Assembly (NCBI GenBank): GCA_937992195.1 | Contig: CALKKV010000006.1 | Span: forward strand, 1 to 64,000 | Length of the DNA stretch: 64,000 bases | Reading direction: 5' to 3' | Source: an uncultured Gammaproteobacteria bacterium | GTDB taxonomy: Bacteria; Pseudomonadota; Gammaproteobacteria; Arenicellales; Poriferihabitantaceae | In this document: positions 53,401 to 62,231 of the stretch, one piece after another | Layout: every line of letters begins with the position of its first letter | Position numbering within the stretch: position 1 is the stretch's first letter | Notes under the pieces: model-generated | The model's database searches: none | Seen by the model: the letters and a program-made list of their open reading frames with translations, nothing else | Told to the model about the DNA's origin: nothing | Program-made: the position numbers and the translations under genes

Positions 53401-54537
53401 CTACTGCAAAACAGAATTTATAATGCTTGGCTGACCATTTCCCAGATAAAAGATTCCTGGCAAGCCATCAGTTTCAAAACTAAGGCTCGGATTATTCGAC
53501 AGCCTGGAGTTTTCAATGGATAGCGTACCAGTACGATCATTGCTGACGAAAATGACTCCTCCTCCACCCTCATTCGCAATATTATTGTTTATCGTTGTGC
53601 CACATATTTTCAAATCAAATTTACCACCATCGTTATAGATCGCACCCCCGTTACCACCTCCCGGCGTACCTGGCTGGCTTGGGTTTGCACCGAATCCTAT
53701 TGCTCTATTGTGGCTAAACTCCGAGTTAATTACGGAAAAAGAAACGCCAATGCTACTCAATCCACCGCCATTGGAACAAACGTTCGCTTTGTTTGGGGCC
53801 CCGCCAAATATACTGTTCACGACAAAAACGGGTAAGTTGTTAAACTGACTAAATACACGTACTGCGGCACCACCTACATCCGGGCCGACATCGGCGCAAA
53901 CGTTGTTCTCAAAAACCGAATTCACGATTTTGAATCTTCCGCCTCGCACCCATATTGCGCCACCTCCATCAAATTCCGTTTCTGATTTCGAGTTACCATT
54001 TTTAAAAGTCAGATTCTGAACGGTTAATTGTGGGTGATCCTGATTCTGACAATGTGGAGTAGTGAAAACTTGATCACTATCACAGGTATTCATATACAAA
54101 ATTCGGCGCGCATTTTCTCCGCTCAATGTGACTTTATTGCCGCCATCGATCACTATTTTTGGTCCAGTATTATTGAATACTCTTGCAGTTTGTTGCATTG
54201 CAATTTCCACCGGCGCCGAACCACAGTTAAACGTAATCACGCCTCCTTGGGCGACAGCAGATACCACAGCAGCACTGGTACAGCTTTGTGGGGTCCCATT
54301 TCCAATAACATGATCGGGGTTTCTTGTGTTTTCAGCTTGACCCGCCGCTGGTACAGCACAAAAACCGCCAGGCGGAGGAGGCACATCGACTGGATTCCCC
54401 CCCTTTAATTGCGCACCTGCAATAACTGCGGGAATACTAAGTAAAAGACTATCCTCGTCTTGCGCATTTACCACTGTGGGAATGTGCATCAATACTACTA
54501 GAGGAAGATACCGCAATACTAGATAAAGATATTTCAT
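53401..54537 (-). CDS. Secreted right-handed beta-helix protein
   Basis: A 378-residue exported protein with signal peptide (MKYLYLVLRYLPLVVLMHIPTVVNAQ). After a proline-rich linker (DVPPPPGG) it shows repeated beta-helix rungs such as ITFNCGSAPVEI, IVIDGGNKVTLSG, LTVQNLTFKNGNS, GGAIWVRGGRFKIVNSVFENN, VFVVNSIFGG and FSVINSEFSHNRAIG. The pattern GGAI...N..F.NN is that of polymorphic-membrane-protein-like and right-handed-beta-helix adhesins or lyases. No catalytic cluster was identified. Confidence 0.75.
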   Translation of the reverse strand: MKYLYLVLRYLPLVVLMHIPTVVNAQDEDSLLLSIPAVIAGAQLKGGNPVDVPPPPGGFCAVPAAGQAENTRNPDHVIGNGTPQSCTSAAVVSAVAQGGVITFNCGSAPVEIAMQQTARVFNNTGPKIVIDGGNKVTLSGENARRILYMNTCDSDQVFTTPHCQNQDHPQLTVQNLTFKNGNSKSETEFDGGGAIWVRGGRFKIVNSVFENNVCADVGPDVGGAAVRVFSQFNNLPVFVVNSIFGGAPNKANVCSNGGGLSSIGVSFSVINSEFSHNRAIGFGANPSQPGTPGGGNGGAIYNDGGKFDLKICGTTINNNIANEGGGGVIFVSNDRTGTLSIENSRLSNNPSLSFETDGLPGIFYLGNGQPSIINSVLQ

Positions 54538-54630
54538 TTATTGATTCAAGTTTTTTGTCCTCCCCTAAGGAGAGTCCTGGATGCGCTTTTTCTAAAGTCA
54601 GTCTATTTTACATCTCTCGATTTTTTGTGA

Positions 54631-55494
54631 CTAACCTGCATATTCTAACCGCTTTCTTTCGTTATAAAGAATATATAGTCCTGATCCGATAACAATCGCG
54701 GTACCGCTAAAAGTCCAAAAATCAGGCAGGTCGGAGAAAAATAGATACCCCCAAATTGTGCTATAGACAATCAAGGTATAGTGCATTGGCGTGACTACGA
54801 CTGCTTCAGCAATTTCCAGTGCACGAATGATCAAAAATTCGCCGACACCAGAAAATATGGCCAACGCGAGAAAGAGCATCAGGTGATGCTTATGAACCGG
54901 CGTAGTCCACACAAATAGAACCGGTATAGAAAGAATGCAAAACGCAGTAGTGGCGGTATAGGCCAACGTGGTCAGCGTTGGATCAATTTGGCCAATTGGT
55001 CTGGAAATAATTTGTCGCAAAGCGAAAGCAAGCGCTGCTATCAGCGTCAGAAAGATAGCCGGATGAAACACCCCAAACCCTGGACGAATGATAACAAGTG
55101 TACCCAGAAAACCCAGGATAACGGCAATCCAGCGTCTTGGCCCTACTTTTTCCTTTAATACCAAAGCGCCGAAAACGGTCACCAGAAATGGGGTAACAAA
55201 AGTCACTGCAACCACATCAGCCAACGGCACGTATCGAATAGCAAAGATAAAACAGGTTGCCGATACCGCCGCGAACATGCCGCGGATAATTTGCAGCTTC
55301 GGTACTGCACTATTAAAAATTGCCGGCCCCTTCATCATCAAAATGACGACGAGCGCGAAGCCGATACCAAGTTGTCTTGACCAGGTAATTTGAAACGGAG
55401 AAAAATGTTCCGTCAGTAATTTCGCGATAACATCAGCAACGGAAAAAGTGGCGAATCCGGCTGCCATCAACCAGATGCCTTTAAGGTTATTCAT
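54631..55494 (-). CDS. EamA/DMT-family transporter
   Basis: A 287-residue protein with ten predicted membrane helices in two EamA repeats (about 5-135 and 148-280); ITWSRQLGIGF, VPLADVVAVTFVTPFLVTVFGALVLKEKV and the second-repeat VVVTPMHYTLIVYSTIWGYLFF are typical. Members exchange metabolites or amino-acid-like compounds. It lies 68 bases after the racemase gene in the second Rieske module and is likely its exporter or importer. Confidence 0.9.
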   Translation of the reverse strand: MNNLKGIWLMAAGFATFSVADVIAKLLTEHFSPFQITWSRQLGIGFALVVILMMKGPAIFNSAVPKLQIIRGMFAAVSATCFIFAIRYVPLADVVAVTFVTPFLVTVFGALVLKEKVGPRRWIAVILGFLGTLVIIRPGFGVFHPAIFLTLIAALAFALRQIISRPIGQIDPTLTTLAYTATTAFCILSIPVLFVWTTPVHKHHLMLFLALAIFSGVGEFLIIRALEIAEAVVVTPMHYTLIVYSTIWGYLFFSDLPDFWTFSGTAIVIGSGLYILYNERKRLEYAG

Positions 55495-55562
55495 TATTAT
55501 TTTTTGAGAGAGGTAGAGGAAGTATACGCTCGTCCTCTACGCTTCTATAGCCTTAAGACCGA

Positions 55563-56672
55563 TCAAATTTCATAGACTGCAACTGGCGACCCAAGCAAAT
55601 CCTCATCGGGCGCTACGCCTAGTCCAGGCGTATCGTCTACGGCCAACACACCATCCACGCTCCTCGCGCCTCTGCCGGGGGCAACGTCAACTGTCAGCAT
55701 ATCCTGACAGGCCCAGGTTCCCAACCTGAATTCTTGTGGGATAGTTTGCGCCAGATGCGCCACTTCGGTATCGGCCAGCACTGATCCACCTGTCGCCATT
55801 ACGTAGCACTGAATTCCATTGGCAAGGGCCAAATCCCGAATTCGCCTCGCTTTCGTAAGTCCACCAACCCGATTTAATTTAATATTAACAATCTCTGCCA
55901 GATTACCGGAAATGATTCTCATCATATCCAAAATGGTGTGCAAGGATTCATCGACACTAATTGACGATTGCGTAATCGGGCGAACTGCCGAAAGGTCTTC
56001 GATGGTTTCGACCGGCTGCTCAAAAGTTGCGTTGAAATCGGATACGGCATTCATCACGGTAATGGCTTCACTCCGTGTCCACGAACGATTGGCATCATAA
56101 AACAACTTCTCACCCGGCTGCCTATTTTCCTCTAGATATCTAATACGCTGAATATCAAGCTCGGTATCACCACCGACTTTTACAGAATGCAATTTGTATC
56201 CTTGCTCCCGGTATTTCTTAATCAAAGCCAGCATTCGTTCCGGAGTGCCGGTTGAAATAGAGGAGGCAATCAACGTTCCATTTTCATATCGACCGCCGAG
56301 GACATCAGCGATTGATCGGCCACATACTTGTCCCCAGATATCCCAGCACGCCATATCGATAGGTGCCTTCGCATATAAATGCCCAGGCAAACAGATATCC
56401 ATCGCGCGTTCGATATGATGAATTTTACAGGGGTCTAAACCAAGCACACTAGATGACAGTGTCTCTATGCCCGCGCGCACTCCCGGACCATGGGCAGGTA
56501 AATAGGTGTTGCCCCAGGGAGTACCCTCACCCCAGCCTACGATACCTAAGTCGGTTTCTATCTTAAGAAAGGTGGCGTCCAGGCTTTCAAACTTCAGTCT
56601 GCCGCCAGAAAGATAATAGGGTTCACTTAATGGCAAATCTAACTGATAAACCGAGATCTTTTTTATTTTCAT
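55563..56672 (-). CDS. Enolase-superfamily racemase/dehydratase (mandelate racemase/muconate cycloisomerase type), copy 2
   Basis: The 369-residue protein has the full set of family residues: Lys165 in SVKVGG, Asp193 in DANRSW, Glu218 in FEQPV, Asp241 in VDES and Lys265 in IKLNRVGG. Lysine on both faces supports a 1,1-proton-transfer (racemase/epimerase) or cycloisomerase reaction. It is a distant paralogue of the protein at 37271-38377. It sits with a Rieske oxygenase, a phosphotriesterase-like hydrolase and a Rid protein, so the substrate may be a betaine, amino-acid derivative or lactone-forming acid. Confidence 0.87.
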   Translation of the reverse strand: MKIKKISVYQLDLPLSEPYYLSGGRLKFESLDATFLKIETDLGIVGWGEGTPWGNTYLPAHGPGVRAGIETLSSSVLGLDPCKIHHIERAMDICLPGHLYAKAPIDMACWDIWGQVCGRSIADVLGGRYENGTLIASSISTGTPERMLALIKKYREQGYKLHSVKVGGDTELDIQRIRYLEENRQPGEKLFYDANRSWTRSEAITVMNAVSDFNATFEQPVETIEDLSAVRPITQSSISVDESLHTILDMMRIISGNLAEIVNIKLNRVGGLTKARRIRDLALANGIQCYVMATGGSVLADTEVAHLAQTIPQEFRLGTWACQDMLTVDVAPGRGARSVDGVLAVDDTPGLGVAPDEDLLGSPVAVYEI

Positions 56673-56795
56673 CTTATCCGTTGGACTTAATTAATCTATC
56701 AACAATATTGCAAAGATTTGCTTGTGAACAGATGTCGGCAGAATTGGTTAATATCGAAAGAGAAACGAATTACGAAAGGCATGTTTTTTCCTAGA

Positions 56796-57848
56796 TTAAT
56801 TAAAGGCATAGATTCTCGCCGGGTTATCGACGATTAACGTATCGACCTGCGATGTATCCAGTCCTCGCATTCTTAATCGCGGAACAACGTTGGTTATTAG
56901 ATGATCGTAACCAAGTCCGCCATACGCATGGAGCCGATGCTTTGTAGCGACATCATGGGATAATAAAACCTGCTGCTCATAACCATGTTCAAAATGCCAC
57001 AAAATGACATCCATACGCTGGGCATCGGAAGGCATATCTACGTTGGGGTTCGGTGGATAATAAGAACTTTCATTACCAAATAAATCATATTCCAAATAAC
57101 AACCGCGATCTGCAAGCGCTCTTAACCAACCTCTTTCAAGACAGGTTCGGTCAATATGACAGATAATCGTACGACTTAAATCGCCCCCCGCTTTCTCAAT
57201 TTCGTCAACAATTTCGATGGGAGATTGGGGATCACGCCCCGGATGGATCATTAGCGCAGCGCCAGTTTCCAGCTGCGCAGTCACAGCAGCTTTAAGACTC
57301 TTCTTTTCATTTTTTAACCACGGGTAAGTACAGCCAACTTCTCCTATTAACCCTGCACGCACGTCAGTATCTCCCACTCCGACCGTGATATCACGGATAA
57401 TCTCTTCAGCAATGGAATCTTCGCTCCGCGTGTCCATGTCTTCTGGATGGGTGTTACCGATGTAATACCCAGCGCCCATAATGATATTCATCCCGGTGAC
57501 CCGCGCGATGCGTGCTAGGGCATTCGGATCTCGGCCCAATCCAATATTGGTAGGATCAACAATCGTACGACCTCCGGCAGCGATAAAACGTTTTAACTCC
57601 GTAACCGCAAGCTCTTCATCTTTCAGCTCGACATTATCGAGATTTGACGTCCAGTTATATCCCACCCATCCCCGGTTCTCCAGGGTAATCTTTTGATGCG
57701 CCAATCCTTTTTGGCTCATTTCCTGCGGTTCGACATACATAAATGTGCCATCAATTAAAACATGATCGTGGGCAAGCGTTACACCGAGGTCTTTTGCTTC
57801 GACTAATCCAAGCACCGTTTGAGCCATTCCAGTGCGACTTTCATTCAT
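56796..57848 (-). CDS. Phosphotriesterase-family metal hydrolase
   Basis: A 350-residue amidohydrolase-superfamily protein. The binuclear metal site is visible: HDH (27-29), a glutamate in LIGEVG at the bridging position (carbamylated lysine in bacterial phosphotriesterase), histidines in LMIHPGRD and IICHIDRT, and an aspartate in LLSHDV. This pattern fits phosphotriesterase-homology proteins and lactonases rather than pesticide hydrolases, so ring opening of a lactone or lactam-like intermediate is plausible. AAGGAT at 8 nt fixes the start. It lies 12 bases after the Rid gene. Confidence 0.85.
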   Translation of the reverse strand: MNESRTGMAQTVLGLVEAKDLGVTLAHDHVLIDGTFMYVEPQEMSQKGLAHQKITLENRGWVGYNWTSNLDNVELKDEELAVTELKRFIAAGGRTIVDPTNIGLGRDPNALARIARVTGMNIIMGAGYYIGNTHPEDMDTRSEDSIAEEIIRDITVGVGDTDVRAGLIGEVGCTYPWLKNEKKSLKAAVTAQLETGAALMIHPGRDPQSPIEIVDEIEKAGGDLSRTIICHIDRTCLERGWLRALADRGCYLEYDLFGNESSYYPPNPNVDMPSDAQRMDVILWHFEHGYEQQVLLSHDVATKHRLHAYGGLGYDHLITNVVPRLRMRGLDTSQVDTLIVDNPARIYAFN

Positions 57849-57860
57849 AATTTGTATCCT

Positions 57861-58250
57861 TCAGGAAAGTACAGCGATAGCGCTAATTTCAACCAAAAGA
57901 TCTTCGAATGCAAAATCAACACCGCCTACTACCGTTGCGCTGGGACCGGGATCACTAAAAACTTCAGCACGTGCATCGATTGCCGCTTGTCGATAACGAA
58001 TATCACTGAGAAAGATATTTAACGAGACGACGTCATCCATTGTGCCGCCGGCTGCCGTTACAAAATCTTTTATATGTGTAAAACAAACACGACACTGCTC
58101 AAGTGCATCTCCCGCGCCGACCAAAGAACCATTGTCGTAGGCAATTTGACCTGAAATGAATACTTGATTGCCAATCTGGATGCACTGTGAGCCAACCCTC
58201 CCGTCCTCGGGTTCCGCTACATTGGGAAGTGTAATATTTTTTCTTGCCAT
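57861..58250 (-). CDS. Rid-family protein (RidA/YjgF/UK114-like)
   Basis: A 129-residue Rid-fold protein with SQCIQIGNQVFISGQIAYDNG, an ending VEISAIAVLS and trimer-type length. At the place where archetypal RidA has its catalytic arginine (P-A/S-R-S/T), this protein reads PGPSATVVGG, so the arginine is absent and imine deaminase activity cannot be assumed. Such arginine-less Rid proteins occur in catabolic clusters, often with oxygenases. It lies between the Rieske and phosphotriesterase-like genes. Confidence 0.87.
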   Translation of the reverse strand: MARKNITLPNVAEPEDGRVGSQCIQIGNQVFISGQIAYDNGSLVGAGDALEQCRVCFTHIKDFVTAAGGTMDDVVSLNIFLSDIRYRQAAIDARAEVFSDPGPSATVVGGVDFAFEDLLVEISAIAVLS

Positions 58251-58308
58251 AATCTTATTGTCTTATTGTTAGTTTTTGCCGTTAGATTGCTATGCAAATT
58301 GCTGGGCA

Positions 58309-59475
58309 CTAAGTATCTTCCGATTTATCTGTTCCGATAACATGATCCAAAACGTAGTTGGAAAACTCGTAAACCGTTTGCTCTTGTGTGGGTGAATATC
58401 GACCGGGGCGCGCACTACGACCGACAATTCCGCGCTGTACAACTTCACAGATATCTTTATCTTCTTTTATAAACAATGCCATAGGGGGATAGTATTTATC
58501 TTCCACTTCTTGTTCAAAGTTTTCTAGCGCAATGGTTTTCTCTGGAAAACAGCACCAGGTAACGATTCTCGTCCATTCAGGCCCTTCTGGAAAGTACTGG
58601 TGAAAGGTAATTCTATCGGGAGGAAGATTCATCAAAAGGTGTGGGTAGAACACCATAAAGTGTGTCCGCTCTCTGTCTTGCTCAGACAGCCCTTCGATAA
58701 AGGGGAGCGTTTTATTTCTTGGCACATACAATCCATTTTCATTATCGCTGCTGTTGATTGCATACACACCTGGGACACCCTCCGGCTGAAAGACAGTGGA
58801 CTTTGCACCGGGATAATAAGTATCCAAAGATTCTCTATGCACTGTAGGCACATGATAACCCTCTCTCGAATTTTCTACCCAGATTTTCCAGTTGGCGTTA
58901 AACCTGTTTTCCCATTTTTTTGTGACACGCATATCTTCCATTTTGTAATCCTTAAATCGTTCAGGCAGATTGGCGAGAGAATCTAATAATGACGCAGCGT
59001 TATCATCAAAATTTACAAACACAAAACCCGCCCAGGTTTCTGTCCGAAAGTTCGGAAGATTATGATCACTCTTTTTGAAGTTAAGGGCCTCTTCCATTCC
59101 CGGAGCACCAATCAATTCTCCTTTCAGCGAATACGACCAACTATGATAAGGACAGACCAGCACCTGACAGTTTCCAGACCCGGTGGCAAGTTCAGATGCA
59201 CGATGTCGACACGATGCTGAAACCGTACGGATTACACCTTCACGATCCCTAAGCACAATCAATGGTTCTCCAGCAATATCGACGCGAACATAGTCGCCGC
59301 GATGTGGAATCTCTTCCACTCTGGTTACCAACAGCCAGCGTTTATGAAATATGGTCTCCATTTCCCTTTCATACCATTCGCGAGAGGTATACACCGACGG
59401 CGGCAGAGGATGCGCTTCTTCAATAGGAAGCCGCGTCGTTAAATATTTTTCGGGCGAGAAAATTGAGTCAGCCAT
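58309..59475 (-). CDS. Rieske non-haem iron oxygenase, alpha subunit (copy 2)
   Basis: A 388-residue oxygenase with Rieske ligands CRH (89-91) and CPYH (108-111) and mononuclear iron ligands in ENSREGYHVPTVH (His208, His213). The start at 59475 is preferred to a 22-residue longer frame, because it leaves room for the dyad and promoters in the intergenic region with the divergent LysR gene. No reductase is adjacent. The family includes aromatic-ring dioxygenases and N-demethylases; the neighbours do not decide which. Confidence 0.87.
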   Translation of the reverse strand: MADSIFSPEKYLTTRLPIEEAHPLPPSVYTSREWYEREMETIFHKRWLLVTRVEEIPHRGDYVRVDIAGEPLIVLRDREGVIRTVSASCRHRASELATGSGNCQVLVCPYHSWSYSLKGELIGAPGMEEALNFKKSDHNLPNFRTETWAGFVFVNFDDNAASLLDSLANLPERFKDYKMEDMRVTKKWENRFNANWKIWVENSREGYHVPTVHRESLDTYYPGAKSTVFQPEGVPGVYAINSSDNENGLYVPRNKTLPFIEGLSEQDRERTHFMVFYPHLLMNLPPDRITFHQYFPEGPEWTRIVTWCCFPEKTIALENFEQEVEDKYYPPMALFIKEDKDICEVVQRGIVGRSARPGRYSPTQEQTVYEFSNYVLDHVIGTDKSEDT

Positions 59476-59547
59476 GGGGCAACGGTCAGAGTTTGCAAGT
59501 GAGTTCACTATATGTTGTTCGCTAGTTTGACTCAAAAACATAGATTC

Positions 59548-59560
59548 AACATAATATGTT
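59548..59560. promoter_or_regulatory. Candidate LysR operator in the Rieske/lysR divergent region
   Basis: AACATA-A-TATGTT is a perfect 13-bp dyad located 28 bases before the LysR start and about 73 bases before the Rieske start. It fits the usual autoregulatory position of LysR sites. AGGAG just downstream is the LysR gene ribosome site. Confidence 0.5.
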
Positions 59561-59588
59561 CAAAAATTAGACAGATAGGAGACGACAT

Positions 59589-60512
59589 ATGCGGCGCTAC
59601 GGTGTCCATCTTAATGCGCTAAGGGCGTTTGAAGCAGCTGCTCGTCTTTCAAGTTTTAGCCAGGCCGGCAATGAGCTCAATGTGAGTCACTCAACCATAA
59701 GCCATCATATTAAGGGCCTGGAGCAAGAACTCGGCGTTAAATTATTTCTTCGAGAAAATCGACAGGTAACGGCTACCGCCGAAGCTGAGAAACTTTTCCA
59801 TGTTCTGCAAAAATCCTTTGACGAAATTTCCGCTGCATTAGAAGAGTTTCCACGTAATCAAAGTCTGGAACCGATTAAGGTCACGGTAACGCCTTCATTT
59901 GCGAATAAATGGCTGATTCCGCACCTCCGACGGTTTCGTAAAGCGCATCCTGAAATCGAAGTGCAAGTGAAACCATCACTGAAATTAAATGACTTTGTAT
60001 CGGAAAAACTGGATATCGGCGTAAGAACCGGACTTGGAAAATGGCCGGGACTCAGTTCTCAACACCTAATGTCAGTCACCATGACACCGCTTTGCTCAAG
60101 AAGTTATTTGGAGGAAAAAGGAGGCAAGATAACATTAGACACGATCAGCGAAAGCACACTTATTCATGCGGACGTTATTCCGGGAACCGGTATCGAATCC
60201 GAATGGCAGGAATGGCTCTCTACGACTCGGATGAGTCACGTTGAACCTGAAAACAATCTGTCAGTGCAAGATCCAGGACTCGCGTTGCTAGCGGCGAAAG
60301 ATGGATTAGGTATCGCCATGGGATATCTTGAGTTGGCTTCGGTTGAAATTGCAAAGGGAGAGCTTATTCAACTCTTCCCGACGGTTGTCAATCATCCCTG
60401 GTCATATTATGTCGTTACACCTGAGAACAATATAGGAGACATTCGGGTAACGACGTTTTGCGAATGGCTTAAGGACGAAGTCAGTAAACAGTTAGTACCA
60501 ACAAACAGCTAG
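59589..60512 (+). CDS. LysR-family (GcvA-like) regulator
   Basis: The 307-residue protein begins with MRRYGVHLNALRAFEAAARLSSFSQAGNELNVSHSTISHHIKGLEQ-type LysR helix-turn-helix (residues 1-62), with the LNALRAFEAAAR start typical of the GcvA subgroup. A substrate-binding domain follows from about 95. It is divergent from the Rieske module and likely activates it. Confidence 0.9.
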   Translation: MRRYGVHLNALRAFEAAARLSSFSQAGNELNVSHSTISHHIKGLEQELGVKLFLRENRQVTATAEAEKLFHVLQKSFDEISAALEEFPRNQSLEPIKVTVTPSFANKWLIPHLRRFRKAHPEIEVQVKPSLKLNDFVSEKLDIGVRTGLGKWPGLSSQHLMSVTMTPLCSRSYLEEKGGKITLDTISESTLIHADVIPGTGIESEWQEWLSTTRMSHVEPENNLSVQDPGLALLAAKDGLGIAMGYLELASVEIAKGELIQLFPTVVNHPWSYYVVTPENNIGDIRVTTFCEWLKDEVSKQLVPTNS

Positions 60513-60741
60513 TGTCCGATGGGTTTAAATCAGATTTCAGTTTTAAACACTAAACTTAAACACAGCAAAGCGGTTTGGAAAAACACAACGCAGAGTAACT
60601 AACTCAGCGTATTAGCACCTAAAACGATAATCCTTTAATTGAATAAAATATGGTAGGTTAAAATTATCTCAGTTATCCACAGTTAGGGGCTTAGACACTT
60701 TAATACGCACGCGATTCACCTGTCAAAGGAAAGATAAAATT

Positions 60742-61107
60742 ATGAATATTAAATCCATTTCGTTGATCACCGTACTCTTATTTTTTCACACAAGCATGGC
60801 TTGGGCACACCATGGCTGGGCCTGGACAACAGGTGGAAATATAGAACTGACGGGGATCATCACCTCTGCAAAATTAGGCAATCCTCACGGTGTATTACAA
60901 GTAGATTTAGAAGGGCAACTCTGGCAAGTCGAAGTCGGACAACCTTGGCGCAATGAACAAGCTGAACTAAAAGACGGTGATCTTGCAGAGGGCATTGAAG
61001 TCAAAATCATCGGCGAGCCCTCGTCTAACATCGAAGACAAGCTGATGAAGGCGGAACGCATTTATATCGGAGACCAGGAATACAATCTCTATCCTAATCG
61101 CGACTAG
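60742..61107 (+). CDS. DUF6152 secreted protein
   Basis: A small exported protein, 121 residues with signal peptide (cut after SMAWA). The mature part HHGWAWTTGGNIELTGIITSAKLGNPHG..., L.V...G..W.VEVGQPWR is the DUF6152 pattern, a small beta-barrel-like domain of unknown role, often near DUF6644 membrane genes. AAGGA 8-10 nt upstream supports the start. A TTATCCACA sequence occurs 61 bases before the gene. Confidence 0.8.
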   Translation: MNIKSISLITVLLFFHTSMAWAHHGWAWTTGGNIELTGIITSAKLGNPHGVLQVDLEGQLWQVEVGQPWRNEQAELKDGDLAEGIEVKIIGEPSSNIEDKLMKAERIYIGDQEYNLYPNRD

Positions 61108-61111
61108 TGAA

Positions 61112-61582
61112 GTGGAAGGCATTCTGATTGGTCTCGAGACCGGGCCGGTTGCCGAATATCTTCGAAATGCCCGCTGGGGCTATGCCTTTCTCAATGCGTT
61201 GCATATTTTTGGTGTTGCGCTCCTTGTCGGCGCTACCATTCCCATCAACCTGCGTCTACTAGGCTTCTGGCCAACAACCCTTCGCTCCGATATCACTAGA
61301 GTGTTAGTACCGGTCGCCGCAATCGGAATGGGTATCGCAATTGCCGCAGGAGTTCTGCTATTTTCAGTGAGAGCGCAAGAATATGCTGATCTAAATATTT
61401 TTCGCATCAAGATCCTGCTGGTTTTAATCGGTTCTATCGCTGCCGTATCACTACACTGGACGTTCGGTATGATTCTGGAAGGGTTAACGCGCGGTCGACG
61501 TATCTGCCACGCATTAGTGTCTCTCCTTTGCTGGCCGGGAACACTGGTATTAGGCAGGCTTATTGCATTCGCAGATAGCTGA
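61112..61582 (+). CDS. DUF6644-like membrane protein
   Basis: A 156-residue protein with four predicted membrane helices. It opens with ARWGYAFLNALHIFGVALLVGATIPINLRLLG, with a histidine in the first helix that could bind haem, a family feature. The start is a GTG 4 bases past the stop of the DUF6152 gene, without a strong ribosome site, so translational coupling is likely. The pair is common in proteobacteria but its function is unknown. Confidence 0.75.
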   Translation: MEGILIGLETGPVAEYLRNARWGYAFLNALHIFGVALLVGATIPINLRLLGFWPTTLRSDITRVLVPVAAIGMGIAIAAGVLLFSVRAQEYADLNIFRIKILLVLIGSIAAVSLHWTFGMILEGLTRGRRICHALVSLLCWPGTLVLGRLIAFADS

Positions 61583-61595
61583 CACAGGTTTATTA

Positions 61596-61622
61596 AAAGT
61601 AACACCCTGGTTGTGTTACTTT
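61596..61622. terminator. Bidirectional terminator overlapping the GbsR stop codon
   Basis: AAAGTAACAC (61596-61605) and GTGTTACTTT (61613-61622) form a perfect 10-bp stem with a 7-nt loop. A run of six Ts follows on the plus side. The stop codon of the minus-strand GbsR gene (61616-61618) lies within the right arm, so the hairpin serves both converging genes. Confidence 0.75.
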
Positions 61623-62155
61623 GCGTTTTTTCTGCTACTGCGCAAGACCGTCTGAACTTTCGAACCTAACTTTAGAAGCTTCATTAGTGTTTCTGGGTCT
61701 AATCGCAACATTTCGTTTGACCAGCTGGACAACACCTGCATTAAGGCCAGTGTTTCCTGCACCCGTTTTTGCGCTTCTTTGTCCTCGTCAGCGAAATCAG
61801 GGCTATTGATACATTGTTCAAGCACATCAATAGTCGGGTCGAATTCCCGCCGCTTGCGCTCGCCTACTACTACGTTGAATAACTGCCAAACATCCGTTAT
61901 TGTTTCAAAATGGTCTCTGCGGTCTCCGAGCTCACGAACCACCTGGACGAGCTTCCAACTCTGCAGCTCCTTTAGGCTATTGCTGACGTTCGAGCGCGCA
62001 ACTCCAAGAGATTCACTAATCTCCTCCGCATTCATCGGCCGCCCGACAATAAAGAGTAACGCGTGAATTTGTGCCACGGTGCGGTTTACGCCCCATGTCG
62101 TCCCCATCTCGCCCCAATGAAGGACAAATTGTTCTGCTACGGGCTTCAATTTCAT
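61616..62155 (-). CDS. GbsR/MarR-family regulator
   Basis: A 179-residue winged-helix protein. The N-terminal VLHWGEMGTTWGVNRTVAQIHALLFIVGRPMNAEEISESLGVARSNVSNSLKELQSW is the GbsR pattern (glycine at the helix junction, MNAEEI, then recognition helix). GDRRDHFETI is the wing. The start at 62155 replaces a longer frame that would run through the palindromes. It is divergent from a small membrane gene, and two TTCTGT-N4-ACAGAA sites lie between them. Confidence 0.88.
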   Translation of the reverse strand: MKLKPVAEQFVLHWGEMGTTWGVNRTVAQIHALLFIVGRPMNAEEISESLGVARSNVSNSLKELQSWKLVQVVRELGDRRDHFETITDVWQLFNVVVGERKRREFDPTIDVLEQCINSPDFADEDKEAQKRVQETLALMQVLSSWSNEMLRLDPETLMKLLKLGSKVQTVLRSSRKNAK

Positions 62156-62171
62156 CGAAAAATGATATCCG

Positions 62172-62207
62172 CAACAGTTATTTCTGTCAATACAGAAATA
62201 ACTGTTG
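62172..62207. promoter_or_regulatory. Perfect 36-bp palindrome (GbsR operator)
   Basis: CAACAGTTATTTCTGT, a 4-base centre CAAT, and ACAGAAATAACTGTTG form exact 16-bp arms. The core TTCTGT-N4-ACAGAA (62182-62197) recurs in the second site 50 bases away. The palindrome lies 17 bases before the GbsR start and is probably an autoregulation site. Confidence 0.7.
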
Positions 62208-62231
62208 AAAAATAAGCATAATTTTATTATA

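Noticed and set aside
60673..60681. TTATCCACA, an exact DnaA-box sequence
   Set aside because: A single copy with no AT-rich unwinding region, dnaA or dnaN nearby; expected by chance in 64 kb.
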